11,135 nt of DNA. Source: an uncultured Oscillospiraceae bacterium. GTDB lineage: Bacteria > Bacillota > Clostridia > Oscillospirales > Oscillospiraceae. Under the pieces are notes generated by a model. The model did not search any database. It saw nothing but the letters and a program-made list of their open reading frames with translations, and was not told where the DNA came from. Location of the stretch: contig CALWYM010000128.1 in NCBI GenBank assembly GCA_944385775.1, positions 1 through 11,135 on the forward strand, read 5' to 3'. Each line of letters starts with the position of its first letter. Position 1 is the stretch's first letter. A program made the translations under genes and the position numbers. Shown here piece by piece: positions 1 to 7,692 of this stretch.

Positions 1-177
1 CTCCACTGCAGCCTTTGCCTTTATTCTGGCATTAGCCTCAAATGTATCTCCATCTTCCACCGCTTCAAAATGGCAGCCTGCCTCGCTCTGGCTGATAACC
101 TCTATGCCTGTTCCGTCAAGAATTTCCCTGACTTCCCTAAGCTTATCCTTATTATTCGATGCAAGAACAATTTTCAC
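1..177 (-). CDS. rdgB: RdgB/HAM1-type XTP/dITP pyrophosphatase, N-terminal part (runs off the window)
   Basis: The visible 59 residues are the N-terminus of a non-canonical purine NTP pyrophosphatase, an enzyme that hydrolyses dITP, XTP and ITP to monophosphates and keeps deaminated purines out of DNA and RNA. Two family signatures are visible: the nucleotide-binding loop SNNKDKLREV at residues 7-16 and EDGDTFEANARIKAKA at 41-56, matching the E-x-G-x-TF-x-x-NA-x-x-KA pattern. The start is GTG at 177. It overlaps the ftsY stop codon in a GTGA arrangement, and a GGAGG lies 10 nt upstream inside ftsY, so translation is probably coupled to ftsY. The rest of the gene, roughly 140 codons by family length, lies beyond the left edge. 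It is the third gene of the smc-ftsY-rdgB unit. Identification is firm; completeness cannot be judged. Confidence 0.92.
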   Translation of the reverse strand, partial: MKIVLASNNKDKLREVREILDGTGIEVISQSEAGCHFEAVEDGDTFEANARIKAKAAVE

Positions 178-1079
178 TTTAACAAAGCCTCCACAAATTC
201 CTGGGAATTAAACGGAATCAAATCGTCCGCCTTTTCTCCAACTCCTACATACTTAACAGGAACGCCAAGCTTCTCATTTATAGAGAATACTATACCACCT
301 TTAGCTGTCCCGTCAAGCTTTGTCAAAACAATTCCTGTTATGTCGGCAGATTTTTTAAATTCCTCTGCCTGCATAAGCCCGTTTTGACCGGTTGTAGCGT
401 CAAGAACAAGCAATGTCTCTCTGTCTGCTCCTGGAAGTTCACGATCGATTATTCTGCTTATTTTATTAAGCTCATTCATAAGGTTTGACTTATTGTGAAG
501 TCTGCCGGCAGTATCTACGATAACAATATCAGTTCCCCTAGCCTTTGCCGCAGAAATTGCGTCAAAAACAACGCTTGCGGGATCAGACCCCTCCTCATGA
601 CGCACAAAATCCGCTCCGGATCTGTCTGCCCAGATTTTAAGCTGTTCGGCAGCGGCAGCTCTGAAGGTATCTCCGGCAGCCAAAAGGACTTTTTTACCAT
701 CACCGACAAGCGATGTGGCAAGCTTTCCTATGGTTGTGGTTTTGCCCACGCCGTTGACTCCGACCATGAGTATGACCGAGGGCTTTGTATTAAGCTTTAA
801 CTGCTCCCCACTGGGAAGCTTTCCGGCGAGAATCTCAGCCATTGCCTGTCTGACGTCCTCAGAACCTCTCAATCCGCCGCGCTTAACTCTGTCCCGCAGC
901 TCCTCCACAGCGTCCATTGCCGTTTCCGCACCAACATCACTCATTATGAGAAGTTCCTCAAGCTCGTCAAAAAACTCCTCGTTCTCACCGGTAAATGTGG
1001 CAATCACGCCGTTTAGCTTTGCGGTCATATCACTTTTCGTCTTAGTTAATCCCTGCTTTATTTTATCAAAAAAACCCAT
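174..1079 (-). CDS. ftsY: Signal recognition particle receptor FtsY
   Basis: FtsY is the membrane-associated SRP receptor GTPase that docks ribosome-nascent chain-SRP complexes at the SecYEG translocon. The 301-residue protein has a basic amphipathic N-terminal helix (residues 1-18, MGFFDKIKQGL...), an N domain (about 20-95) and a G domain. G-domain motifs are the P-loop GVNGVGKT (107-114), DTFRAAA (137-143), DTAGR (189-193), DATTGQN (227-233), TKLDG (253-257) and the closing GVGEKADDL (279-287). The long acidic A domain of enterobacterial FtsY is absent, as is usual in Gram-positives; the N-terminal helix is then the likely membrane anchor. An AAGGA site 8 nt upstream of the ATG overlaps the smc stop, and the genes are 4 nt apart, so ftsY is co-transcribed with smc. 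Separation from the paralogue Ffh is clear, because no methionine-rich M domain follows the G domain. Confidence 0.97.
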   Translation of the reverse strand: MGFFDKIKQGLTKTKSDMTAKLNGVIATFTGENEEFFDELEELLIMSDVGAETAMDAVEELRDRVKRGGLRGSEDVRQAMAEILAGKLPSGEQLKLNTKPSVILMVGVNGVGKTTTIGKLATSLVGDGKKVLLAAGDTFRAAAAEQLKIWADRSGADFVRHEEGSDPASVVFDAISAAKARGTDIVIVDTAGRLHNKSNLMNELNKISRIIDRELPGADRETLLVLDATTGQNGLMQAEEFKKSADITGIVLTKLDGTAKGGIVFSINEKLGVPVKYVGVGEKADDLIPFNSQEFVEALLK

Positions 1080-1083
1080 AAAT

Positions 1084-4000
1084 TTATTCCTTACCTATAG
1101 TTTTCTCGGCTTCTTCCAAATCCATCATAAGGACCTTGGAAACACCTTTTTCCTGCATTGTTACACCAAAAAGCACATCTGCTTCTTCCATGGTTCCCCT
1201 TCTGTGAGTAATAACTAAAAACTGAGTTTTTCCCGTAAGACGACGCATATACTTTGAAGTTTTTACAACGTTTACCTCATCAAGAGCGGCCTCAATTTCA
1301 TCCATAATAACAAATGGAGTAGGTCTTACTTTCAGAATAGCATAATAAAGAGCAATAGCTACAAAAGCTTTTTCTCCGCCAGAAAGCAGCGTAATAGTTT
1401 TAAGGCTTTTACCAGGCGGCTGAACTCTTATATCAATACCGCAGTTTAATACGTCGCTTGTATCTTCCAGCTCAAGCTCGCACTTTCCGCCGCCAAAAAG
1501 GTCACTGAAAGTTTTCTTAAAGCTGACATTTATCTCATCAAATTTTGTTATAAAAATATCTCTCATTTGAGATGTAATATCTTTAATTATGTCAAGAAGT
1601 TCCCTTCGACTTTGCTCAATATCATTTCTCTGGTCGGTAAGAAATGTATATCTGGTATTTACTCTTTCAAATTCCTCAATGGCACCAAGATTCGGCGTTC
1701 CAAGTGCAGATATTTTCTGATGAAGCTCATTAACCCGTCTTTTTGCCTGAGAAATACTCTCCAGCTCAACCTTTTGCTGCATTGCGGTTGTACGTGTAAG
1801 TCCGTATGTATCCCACAGCTTGTCACTTATGAGCTTTTCATCTTTTTGAGACATCTGCTGCTTTTGGACTATTCTCTCGCAGTTTCTGTCAAGGTCACGA
1901 ATACGCTCATTTTTTTGTGTAATAAGCTTATCTGTCCTATCTCTTTGGGCTTCCATCTGAAGACGGCACTCAGTAACTGAGGTTAAATGAATCCGCAAGT
2001 TTGCAATACTCTTTTTTTTTTCTTTATTGGAATATTCCTGGTTTTCAATATCGCTGACAGCTTGTCTTGTACTCTCGTGCAAAGAGGCAAGCGCAGCCTT
2101 TTGCTTTTCGCGGCTTCCAGTTATCTCGCGACGGAGCAAATCGAGATCATTTACAGCGCTGTTTTCGGCGTTTTTTTCAGCGTCCAAGCTAGCAGCCTTA
2201 GCTTTTAGACTGGATTCTTCTCGCAAAAGTTCCGATTTTTCCCCTAAAGCAGCTGTCAATGCGTCGTTTTCCTCAGCCATTAGCTGCCTGAGTCTGTCAC
2301 CCTCAGAAGTTAGAATTTTAATTTTCTCGTTAATCCGACCACATTCTTCATCTAACTCTTCATTTTTAGATTTGAAGTTTTCTCTGTCGTTTTTAAGGTT
2401 TTTTATATGTTCCTCAATGGATTCAAGTACAAGATTATAGTGCTGAATCTCCGCCTGAACCTTTACTGTTTCTTCTCCCAGCTCCTTAAGCTGTCGGCTT
2501 TGCAAATCGACCTCATACTCCGCCTGGTTTGTCTCTCTTTTAAGTTTATCCAAAACTTTCATTGATTCGCCCAGGGAAGCCTGTAGTTTGTTTTCCTCCT
2601 CTTTGAGCGAACTGACTTCATTAGCCCTTGATATTATACCCACATTTTTGGAAACGCTTCCACCGGTCATGCTTCCGCCGGCGTTTATAACCTGACCATC
2701 AAGGGTTACTATTCTGAATTTATGCCCGTTTTTTCTTGCAATTCTTATGGCAGAATCCATTGTGTCAACAATGGCAGTTCTGCCCAGTATATTAAGATAA
2801 ATATTCTTGTATTTGCTGTCAAAACTTACAAGGTCAAAAGCAATTCCCTCAAAACCCTGCTCATATTTAAGGGTTGGATTATCAAGCTTTACACCGTGAA
2901 TTACATTCATGGGTAAAAATGTTACCCTGCCTGCATCAAGGCGCTTTAAAATACTGATAGCATTTTTTCCGTCATCTTCCGTTGAAACAATGACGTTCTG
3001 CATGGCTGCACCCATAGCGGTTTCTATTGCAAGGGCGTATTTATCATCTGTCTTAAGAAGGTCTCCCGCCGGACCGTGTATTCCGTGGACCGCTCCGCGA
3101 CCAGCCTGCCGCATAATCGCCTTAACTGCCCTGGAATAACCTTCATACTCACGCTCCATATCAACAAGCATTTGCCTGCGCGAACGGACCGTATTGTAGC
3201 TTACCTGAAGCTCGCTTCTTTTATCAGATTCCGCTTCCAGCTTCTTTTTTCTGTCTTCCAGGCGCATACGATAACCGGCAAGGGCGTTTTGAAAACCTAT
3301 TGATCTTTCATTTTTTTCTTTTAAAACTGATTTGAGCTCCTCAATATTTTTTTTGTATTGTTCCGCCTTATCTGTTTCATCTTGTATAAGGGACAATGTC
3401 CCCTGCTCTCTGTCATCGGTCTCCTGCATATAAGCGGCAAGGGAGCTTAGACGGTTCTTGGCGTCAGAAATATCCTTAGTATTTGATTCATTTAATGAAG
3501 CAAGCTCAGATATTTTCTGTCTGCTAGTGTTTTCCCTATCTTCAATTTGTGCAGTTTTTACTGCAAGATCTGAAAGCTGCTTTTCAATTTCCTGACGTTC
3601 CTTACTAATACCTTCTATTTTATTTTTTCTTTCTAGAATTTGACTCATAATGCCGGAGCTTTGCCCATCCTGAAGATTAATTTCATCATTAATGCGGCGA
3701 ATGTTCTCCTCATTATGTCCAAGCTGAGTCTTTAAAACGGCTATACTGCTTTGAAGTCGGGATACAGTCTCCTCTTTCCCGGAAATATTACCCCTTATGT
3801 TCTCCGCTTCAATGTCACAGCTGTGAAGCTTCTCTGTCAGTTCATCACGCTGTTTGTTCAGATTATCAAGCTCACTGGCTGCTCTTTCTAACTCTCCCTG
3901 GGCAGCAATACTGTCCTGTTCAAAGCTTTTAAGCTCCTCTCCGATTCTCTCCAAATCAGAAAGCCAAAGGGAAACCTCCAGACCCTTAAGCTCGTCTCTG

Positions 4001-4653
4001 TAAATCAGATACTGCTTTGCCACCTTACTTTGTTTACGAAGAGGCTCAACCTGAAGCTCAAGCTCTGAAATTTTATCATTAACCCTGAGAAGGTCGTCCT
4101 CCGCGTACTGAAGCTTTCTCTCGGATTCTTCCTTCCTATAACGATACCGTGAAATTCCGGCAGCTTCCTCAAATATTTCTCTGCGATCTGTGCTCTTCGC
4201 TGAAAGAATTGAGTCAATCTTTCCCTGTCCAATTATACTGTATCCATCTCTTCCAAGACCAGTATCCATAAAAAGCTCGTTAACATCACGGAGGCGAACG
4301 GAATTTTTATTAATAATATACTCGCTTTCACCTGAACGGTAATACCGGCGTGTTACCTCAACCTCGTCGGCATCTATGCTAAGGGCTCTGTCTTCATTAT
4401 CAAGAACTAGGGTAACCTCAGCAAAGCCCACCTGACCACGTTTTTCGGTTCCACCGAAAATAACGTCTTCCATTTTGCCGCCTCTCAGGGCTTTGGTGGA
4501 TTGCTCGCCCATAACCCATTGGAGCGCATCGGCAATATTTGATTTTCCGCTGCCGTTTGGTCCCACAATAGCCGTTATAGGTTTCGTAAAGTTCAGCCTT
4601 GTCCTCTCCGGAAAAGACTTAAACCCCTTAAGCTCCAATGCCTTTAAATACAA
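1084..4653 (-). CDS. smc: Chromosome segregation/condensation ATPase SMC
   Basis: SMC is the core ATPase of the bacterial condensin complex with ScpA and ScpB, extruding DNA loops to compact and separate sister chromosomes. From the TTG at 4653 the protein has 1189 residues, close to the roughly 1186 of Bacillus SMC. In order it shows the N-terminal motif YLKALELKGFKSF, Walker A GPNGSGKS (31-38), a coiled coil (about 165-505), the hinge (about 520-665, ending with SMTGGS), a second coiled coil (about 675-1030), the ABC signature LLSGGEK (from 1089), Walker B FVIMDE (1114-1119, catalytic Glu1119) and the switch histidine H1150. TTG 4653 is preferred because SMC proteins normally begin almost directly at YLK-x-LE, because a GGGGG sits 7 nt upstream, and because the longer reading starting at 4734 would begin inside the -35 box. 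An ATG at 4671 would add six residues but has no visible ribosome site. It is first in an smc-ftsY-rdgB operon. Confidence 0.97.
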   Translation of the reverse strand: MYLKALELKGFKSFPERTRLNFTKPITAIVGPNGSGKSNIADALQWVMGEQSTKALRGGKMEDVIFGGTEKRGQVGFAEVTLVLDNEDRALSIDADEVEVTRRYYRSGESEYIINKNSVRLRDVNELFMDTGLGRDGYSIIGQGKIDSILSAKSTDRREIFEEAAGISRYRYRKEESERKLQYAEDDLLRVNDKISELELQVEPLRKQSKVAKQYLIYRDELKGLEVSLWLSDLERIGEELKSFEQDSIAAQGELERAASELDNLNKQRDELTEKLHSCDIEAENIRGNISGKEETVSRLQSSIAVLKTQLGHNEENIRRINDEINLQDGQSSGIMSQILERKNKIEGISKERQEIEKQLSDLAVKTAQIEDRENTSRQKISELASLNESNTKDISDAKNRLSSLAAYMQETDDREQGTLSLIQDETDKAEQYKKNIEELKSVLKEKNERSIGFQNALAGYRMRLEDRKKKLEAESDKRSELQVSYNTVRSRRQMLVDMEREYEGYSRAVKAIMRQAGRGAVHGIHGPAGDLLKTDDKYALAIETAMGAAMQNVIVSTEDDGKNAISILKRLDAGRVTFLPMNVIHGVKLDNPTLKYEQGFEGIAFDLVSFDSKYKNIYLNILGRTAIVDTMDSAIRIARKNGHKFRIVTLDGQVINAGGSMTGGSVSKNVGIISRANEVSSLKEEENKLQASLGESMKVLDKLKRETNQAEYEVDLQSRQLKELGEETVKVQAEIQHYNLVLESIEEHIKNLKNDRENFKSKNEELDEECGRINEKIKILTSEGDRLRQLMAEENDALTAALGEKSELLREESSLKAKAASLDAEKNAENSAVNDLDLLRREITGSREKQKAALASLHESTRQAVSDIENQEYSNKEKKKSIANLRIHLTSVTECRLQMEAQRDRTDKLITQKNERIRDLDRNCERIVQKQQMSQKDEKLISDKLWDTYGLTRTTAMQQKVELESISQAKRRVNELHQKISALGTPNLGAIEEFERVNTRYTFLTDQRNDIEQSRRELLDIIKDITSQMRDIFITKFDEINVSFKKTFSDLFGGGKCELELEDTSDVLNCGIDIRVQPPGKSLKTITLLSGGEKAFVAIALYYAILKVRPTPFVIMDEIEAALDEVNVVKTSKYMRRLTGKTQFLVITHRRGTMEEADVLFGVTMQEKGVSKVLMMDLEEAEKTIGKE

Positions 4654-4660
4654 AAAACAA

Positions 4661-4665
4661 CCCCC
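4661..4665 (-). promoter_or_regulatory. Ribosome binding site deciding the smc start
   Basis: A run of five Gs lies 7 nt upstream of the TTG at 4653. GGGGG can pair with the anti-Shine-Dalgarno sequence using one G-U pair. Neither alternative start, ATG 4671 or TTG 4734, has a comparable purine-rich site at the right distance. This favours the TTG start, and a weak start plus imperfect site would limit SMC synthesis; that last point is inference. Confidence 0.55.
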
Positions 4666-4705
4666 ATACATAATGCGGTACTTTAAAATTATACTTAACC
4701 TATTA

Positions 4706-4734
4706 AGTATAACTGTTTTCTCCCCTTTTTTCAA
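4706..4734 (-). promoter_or_regulatory. Sigma-A-type promoter of the smc-ftsY-rdgB operon
   Basis: Reading the minus strand, TTGAAA (4734-4729) is followed by a spacer of exactly 17 nt and TATACT (4711-4706). Both boxes match the consensus at five of six positions, and the spacing is ideal. Transcription should begin near 4699, leaving a leader of about 46 nt before TTG 4653. The promoter lies downstream of the permease terminator, so smc starts a separate transcription unit. A second -10-like TATAAT occurs at 4693-4688 but lacks a good -35 box. Confidence 0.75.
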
Positions 4735-4803
4735 TAATATTTTATGAACATTTTCCTAAAAGCAATTTTTAGAACCTAATCCGCCCATTTTTGTGCATTA
4801 TAT

Positions 4804-4846
4804 AAAAACCGTAGACGGTTTTTATACAGGCAAACCGTCTACGGTT
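4804..4846 (-). terminator. Rho-independent terminator after the Bce-type permease gene
   Basis: Two perfectly complementary 15-nt arms (4832-4846 and 4807-4821) enclose a 10-nt loop. On the minus strand the hairpin is followed by a run of five Ts (4808-4804, partly in the stem), then A and T. It begins 5 nt after the permease stop codon at 4852-4854. The plus-strand side has no T-run, so it acts mainly on the minus strand. Each arm also contains its own inner palindrome, AACCGT-N2-ACGGTT, so alternative smaller hairpins are possible. Confidence 0.88.
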
Positions 4847-4851
4847 AAAAT

Positions 4852-6825
4852 TTATTCACCGACAATCTTCAGGTAGGTTTCCGCTGTCAGCTTATATGCT
4901 ATTATATAGCATACAGAAAACAGGGCGAACGTAAAGATTTCTGATTTAATAAATAAGTGGAAATTATATATATCCGTAAGCTGAAGTAGTTTCCAAATAA
5001 GAGGGGAAGCAAATATAAGATGAATTCCTGCCACTATCAAAGGTGCCAAAAATACAGTTAGAATCTGACTGTTTACGTTTTTCCTAACAAGCGTCTTTGT
5101 CATTCCAACCTTTTCCATAATTGAAATACGTTCCTTGTCCTCGTATCCCTCAGTAAGGTGCTTGTAGTAAAGTATCAGGACCGCTGAACTAAGAAATACA
5201 AGGCTCAGCATGACACCCAGAAATAAAAGCCCTCCAAAAACAACATATGCGTCCTTAATTTGCTCTCTGCTGGAGTACCCGGAAGAAGAGTATCCTCTTT
5301 CTCCGAAATAGGCAGTAAGTGCATCGTACTGATCATAGTGGGCAGCTATAACAGTATCATCATCCCCGTCAAAATTACATGAGTACGTCCAGCAGTATTC
5401 GCAATTTTCGCCCATTAACCCATCAATGGATTGAAGCTCATCAAGATTGCTTAAAATAACAGTAATATGCGAATCTGTCCCACTGTTGTTCATTCCGATT
5501 TCTTCATACTTAGGCGGGTTTCCCGGTATCGAAAAAGTAAATCCCATAATTGTTACTGTACTGTACGGATATTCGTTACTCGGCTGTGTAACCAGCGCTT
5601 CCCCCGGATTTAAGTATATTTTTTCTCCTGTAAGTCTAGAATAATCCGCTGCACTTATAAATCTTACAGCTCTATAATCTTCATACTGAGCGTTTTCACG
5701 AATAAAGCAGTCATCACGCTGTACAAGGTTTGTATAAACATGGACATACTCAGTTTCTTCCTTTGGTTTAAGCCCATATTCCTTGAAAATACCGTAATAA
5801 TTTTCTTTAATGCTGTCGCCTGCTCCTCCCAAAACCTCGTCAAGGTTATCGAAGCGTACCTCGATGCTACTGTCGTATGGTCCAATCAAATCCCTAATAC
5901 TGGCATACATGCTTATAGTGCCTGCCATTGTAACAAGTACCATGGTAGAAAGAATACATATGCTGGCAAGTCCTGCGCCGTTTCTCTTCATTCTAAAGGT
6001 CATGGACGAAACAGAAATAAAATGGTTCTTTTTGTAGTAGTATTTTTTACGTTTTTGTAGCCATTTGCAGAGAGTAACCGAGCCGACAGTAAAAAGGCAA
6101 TAGGTTGCAGCAATTACCATAATTACCGCAATAACAAAGGTTGACAGCGCGTCAACAGGATTTTTAATGGTTGCTGCCATGTAATATGAAACAGCCGGCA
6201 ATACAAACCCTAAAAGAGCGATAAGTCTGTTTCCCTTTGGTGGCTTTTCTCCCTCACTTTCAGATTTCATCATATCAAGCGGATTTTTACGAGATACCTG
6301 AAATAACGCCTTAAGAAGTAGCAAAATATAAATTGTTCCGTAAACGGTTAAAGTGAGGAAAAAAGGTCCGGAATAGAAACGTAGAGTATAGTCAATATCT
6401 TCTCTGATAATGTTCATTATCTCCACTTCGCAAAGCTTTGATATAGCAATACCAAAGACAAGACCAAGTGTCACACTGGCAAAACCCAGGATAACGCTTT
6501 CCCAAAAACTGATTTTAGCTATTCCCCATTTGTCCATACCCAAGACGTTATATAATCCGTATTCCTTTAGCCTTCTTTTTGTAAGAAAAGAGCTTGTATA
6601 TGACAAAAACACAAGGGAAAACGCTGCCATAACAAATACACCGAAGGAGAGTGTAGCTGTCAATACGCCCGAACCCCTTAGTTCCATTACAGGTTCACAG
6701 TTGATAAGATAGTTTAATACGTAAAATATAGATACCATACCCACGCCGGTAAGTATATAGGGATAGCATAGTTTTCTGTTCTTATGAATTCCGCCGACGG
6801 CGAATCTTAAATAAAGTGACCCCAT
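4852..6825 (-). CDS. Bce-type ABC transporter permease (FtsX-like, antimicrobial peptide sensing/resistance)
   Basis: This 657-residue membrane protein has the layout of BceB/VraG permeases, which remove cell-wall-active peptides such as bacitracin or lantibiotics from their lipid targets and signal transport activity to a partner kinase. Ten hydrophobic helices are visible, near residues 20-42, 56-78, 108-132, 153-173, 203-220, 227-252, 287-308, 527-553, 590-607 and 628-645. A hydrophilic extracellular domain of about 217 residues lies between helices 7 and 8, the hallmark of this family. FtsX-like segments occur near 60-180 and 530-645; KRRLKEYGLYNVLGM (83-97) is the cytoplasmic coupling segment expected after helix 2. 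The extracellular domain carries C373 and a cluster C475, C478, C483, which may form disulphides. Its ATG overlaps the ATPase stop as TAATG, with AGGAGG 9 nt upstream inside the ATPase gene. Family assignment is strong; the peptide recognised cannot be read from sequence, so no symbol is given. Confidence 0.93.
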   Translation of the reverse strand: MGSLYLRFAVGGIHKNRKLCYPYILTGVGMVSIFYVLNYLINCEPVMELRGSGVLTATLSFGVFVMAAFSLVFLSYTSSFLTKRRLKEYGLYNVLGMDKWGIAKISFWESVILGFASVTLGLVFGIAISKLCEVEIMNIIREDIDYTLRFYSGPFFLTLTVYGTIYILLLLKALFQVSRKNPLDMMKSESEGEKPPKGNRLIALLGFVLPAVSYYMAATIKNPVDALSTFVIAVIMVIAATYCLFTVGSVTLCKWLQKRKKYYYKKNHFISVSSMTFRMKRNGAGLASICILSTMVLVTMAGTISMYASIRDLIGPYDSSIEVRFDNLDEVLGGAGDSIKENYYGIFKEYGLKPKEETEYVHVYTNLVQRDDCFIRENAQYEDYRAVRFISAADYSRLTGEKIYLNPGEALVTQPSNEYPYSTVTIMGFTFSIPGNPPKYEEIGMNNSGTDSHITVILSNLDELQSIDGLMGENCEYCWTYSCNFDGDDDTVIAAHYDQYDALTAYFGERGYSSSGYSSREQIKDAYVVFGGLLFLGVMLSLVFLSSAVLILYYKHLTEGYEDKERISIMEKVGMTKTLVRKNVNSQILTVFLAPLIVAGIHLIFASPLIWKLLQLTDIYNFHLFIKSEIFTFALFSVCYIIAYKLTAETYLKIVGE

Positions 6826-7586
6826 TAAACCTCGCCTCCTGACTGTAAAACAGTAAGAGTATTGGAAATCTTCGTGTAAAACTGCTGATTGGAGCTGTCA
6901 CCACGGTAAATTTCATGGTACACCGTACCGTCCTTTATAAACAGAACTCTTCCTGCGCTGGAAGCAGCTTTTACTGAATGGGTCACCATAAGGATTGTCT
7001 GTCCCGTCCTGTTAATTATGGTAAAAAGCTCCAAAAGCTCGTCGGTGTTTCGTGAATCCAGAGCTCCCGTAGGTTCATCAGCTAAAATAATTTTCGGGTC
7101 TGTAATCAAGGCTCTGCACACAGCAACTCTTTGCTTTTGTCCTCCTGAAATTTCATAGGGATACTTTTTCAAAATAGCCCCAATACCAAGAGCTTTTGCC
7201 AGAGGATTAATTTTAAGGCTCATTTCCTCGTAACTTTTTCCACCAAGAACAAGTGGCAGATAAATATTATCCTCTACTGAAAAGGTATCAAGAAGATTAA
7301 ACTCCTGAAATACAAATCCAAGATTCTCTCGTCTGTAATCGGCTGCCTTGTTCTCTGGGAGTGTTGAAAAATCAACACCATCAAGTACCACATTTCCCCC
7401 GGTAGGTTTATCAAGGGACGCCAAAATATTGAGAAGGGTAGTTTTACCGGAGCCGGATTCTCCCATTATAGCTACAAATTCTCCGGTCTCAACGGTAAAA
7501 TTTACATCTTTCAAAGCTTCAACCTTACTATCTCCAAAACGGGACGTGTATGTTTTTTTCAGATGCGTAACTGTAAGCAAACTCAT
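6825..7586 (-). CDS. Bce-type ABC transporter ATP-binding protein
   Basis: This cytoplasmic ATPase (253 residues) powers the adjacent FtsX-like permease and belongs to the MacB/LolD/BceA class. All nucleotide-binding motifs are intact: Walker A GESGSGKT (42-49), Q-loop Gln94 in FVFQEFNLLD, signature ISGGQKQR (146-153), Walker B IILADE with Asp170 and Glu171, D-loop ALD (175-177), and switch His203 in VTHS. The C-terminal tail (about 215-253) fits the extension seen in BceA-like proteins. The start has an excellent AGGAGG 7 nt upstream. The stop overlaps the permease start by one base, so the two are translationally coupled. A 102-bp gap separates it from the kinase gene and holds candidate regulatory repeats, the expected place for regulator-controlled induction of the transporter pair. 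Confidence 0.96.
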   Translation of the reverse strand: MSLLTVTHLKKTYTSRFGDSKVEALKDVNFTVETGEFVAIMGESGSGKTTLLNILASLDKPTGGNVVLDGVDFSTLPENKAADYRRENLGFVFQEFNLLDTFSVEDNIYLPLVLGGKSYEEMSLKINPLAKALGIGAILKKYPYEISGGQKQRVAVCRALITDPKIILADEPTGALDSRNTDELLELFTIINRTGQTILMVTHSVKAASSAGRVLFIKDGTVYHEIYRGDSSNQQFYTKISNTLTVLQSGGEV

Positions 7587-7598
7587 GCTAAGTCCTCC

Positions 7599-7624
7599 TG
7601 TAATTGTTTACAGGCTAATTGTAA
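7599..7624 (-). repeat. TTACA/TGTAA half-sites before the transporter genes
   Basis: On the minus strand there are three half-sites in a row: TTACA (7624-7620), 7 nt, TGTAA (7612-7608), 4 nt, TTACA (7603-7599). The last two form a perfect inverted repeat, TGTAA-N4-TTACA. Published BceR-type operators use TnACA-N4-TGTAA, the same halves in the opposite orientation. The block touches the AGGAGG ribosome site of the ATPase gene, so it may equally be chance in AT-rich DNA or act at the RNA level. Confidence 0.3.
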
Positions 7625-7655
7625 CTTTTTAATTCAAGTATTTCCCTCGATTTTT

Positions 7656-7686
7656 CTAACAGTTTCTATATCAGAACTAACAGTTT
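7656..7686 (-). repeat. Exact direct repeat AAACTGTTAG, 21-bp period, candidate response-regulator site
   Basis: AAACTGTTAG occurs twice on the minus strand, at 7686-7677 and 7665-7656, separated by 11 nt. The 21-bp period is two helical turns, placing both copies on the same face of DNA, as OmpR/PhoB-type regulators often require. The pair lies directly after the kinase stop codon and upstream of the ATPase gene, the position where Bce-type regulators activate transporter expression. The link to the regulator encoded at 8659-9330 is inferred. Confidence 0.45.
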
Positions 7687-7692
7687 TGTCAC
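7665..7692 (-). promoter_or_regulatory. Possible weak promoter for the ATPase-permease pair
   Basis: GTGACA (7692-7687), overlapping the kinase stop codon, is followed after 16 nt by TATAGA (7670-7665). Both boxes deviate from consensus, as would suit an activator-dependent promoter. It overlaps the AAACTGTTAG repeats. An alternative is the -10-like TACAAT at 7623-7618, which lacks a -35 box and would place the repeats upstream in the activator position. I cannot choose between them. Confidence 0.25.

Noticed and set aside
715..1218. Plus-strand open frame of 167 codons opposite ftsY and the smc end
   Set aside because: It is a low-complexity Ser/Leu-rich shadow of two certain minus-strand genes and spans their junction.
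1567..2440. Plus-strand open frames opposite the smc coiled coil
   Set aside because: The complement of coiled-coil codons commonly stays open; the translations look like no known protein and lack ribosome sites.
4654..4734. N-terminal extension of smc up to TTG 4734
   Set aside because: The segment contains the operon promoter and has no similarity to SMC N-termini; the family sequence begins at the TTG 4653 region.
4739..4800. Small hairpin CTAAAA/TTTTAG and a possible second promoter (TTGCTT, TAAAAT) upstream of smc
   Set aside because: The stem is only six weak base pairs and the box spacing is 15 nt; the promoter at 4706-4734 is much better.
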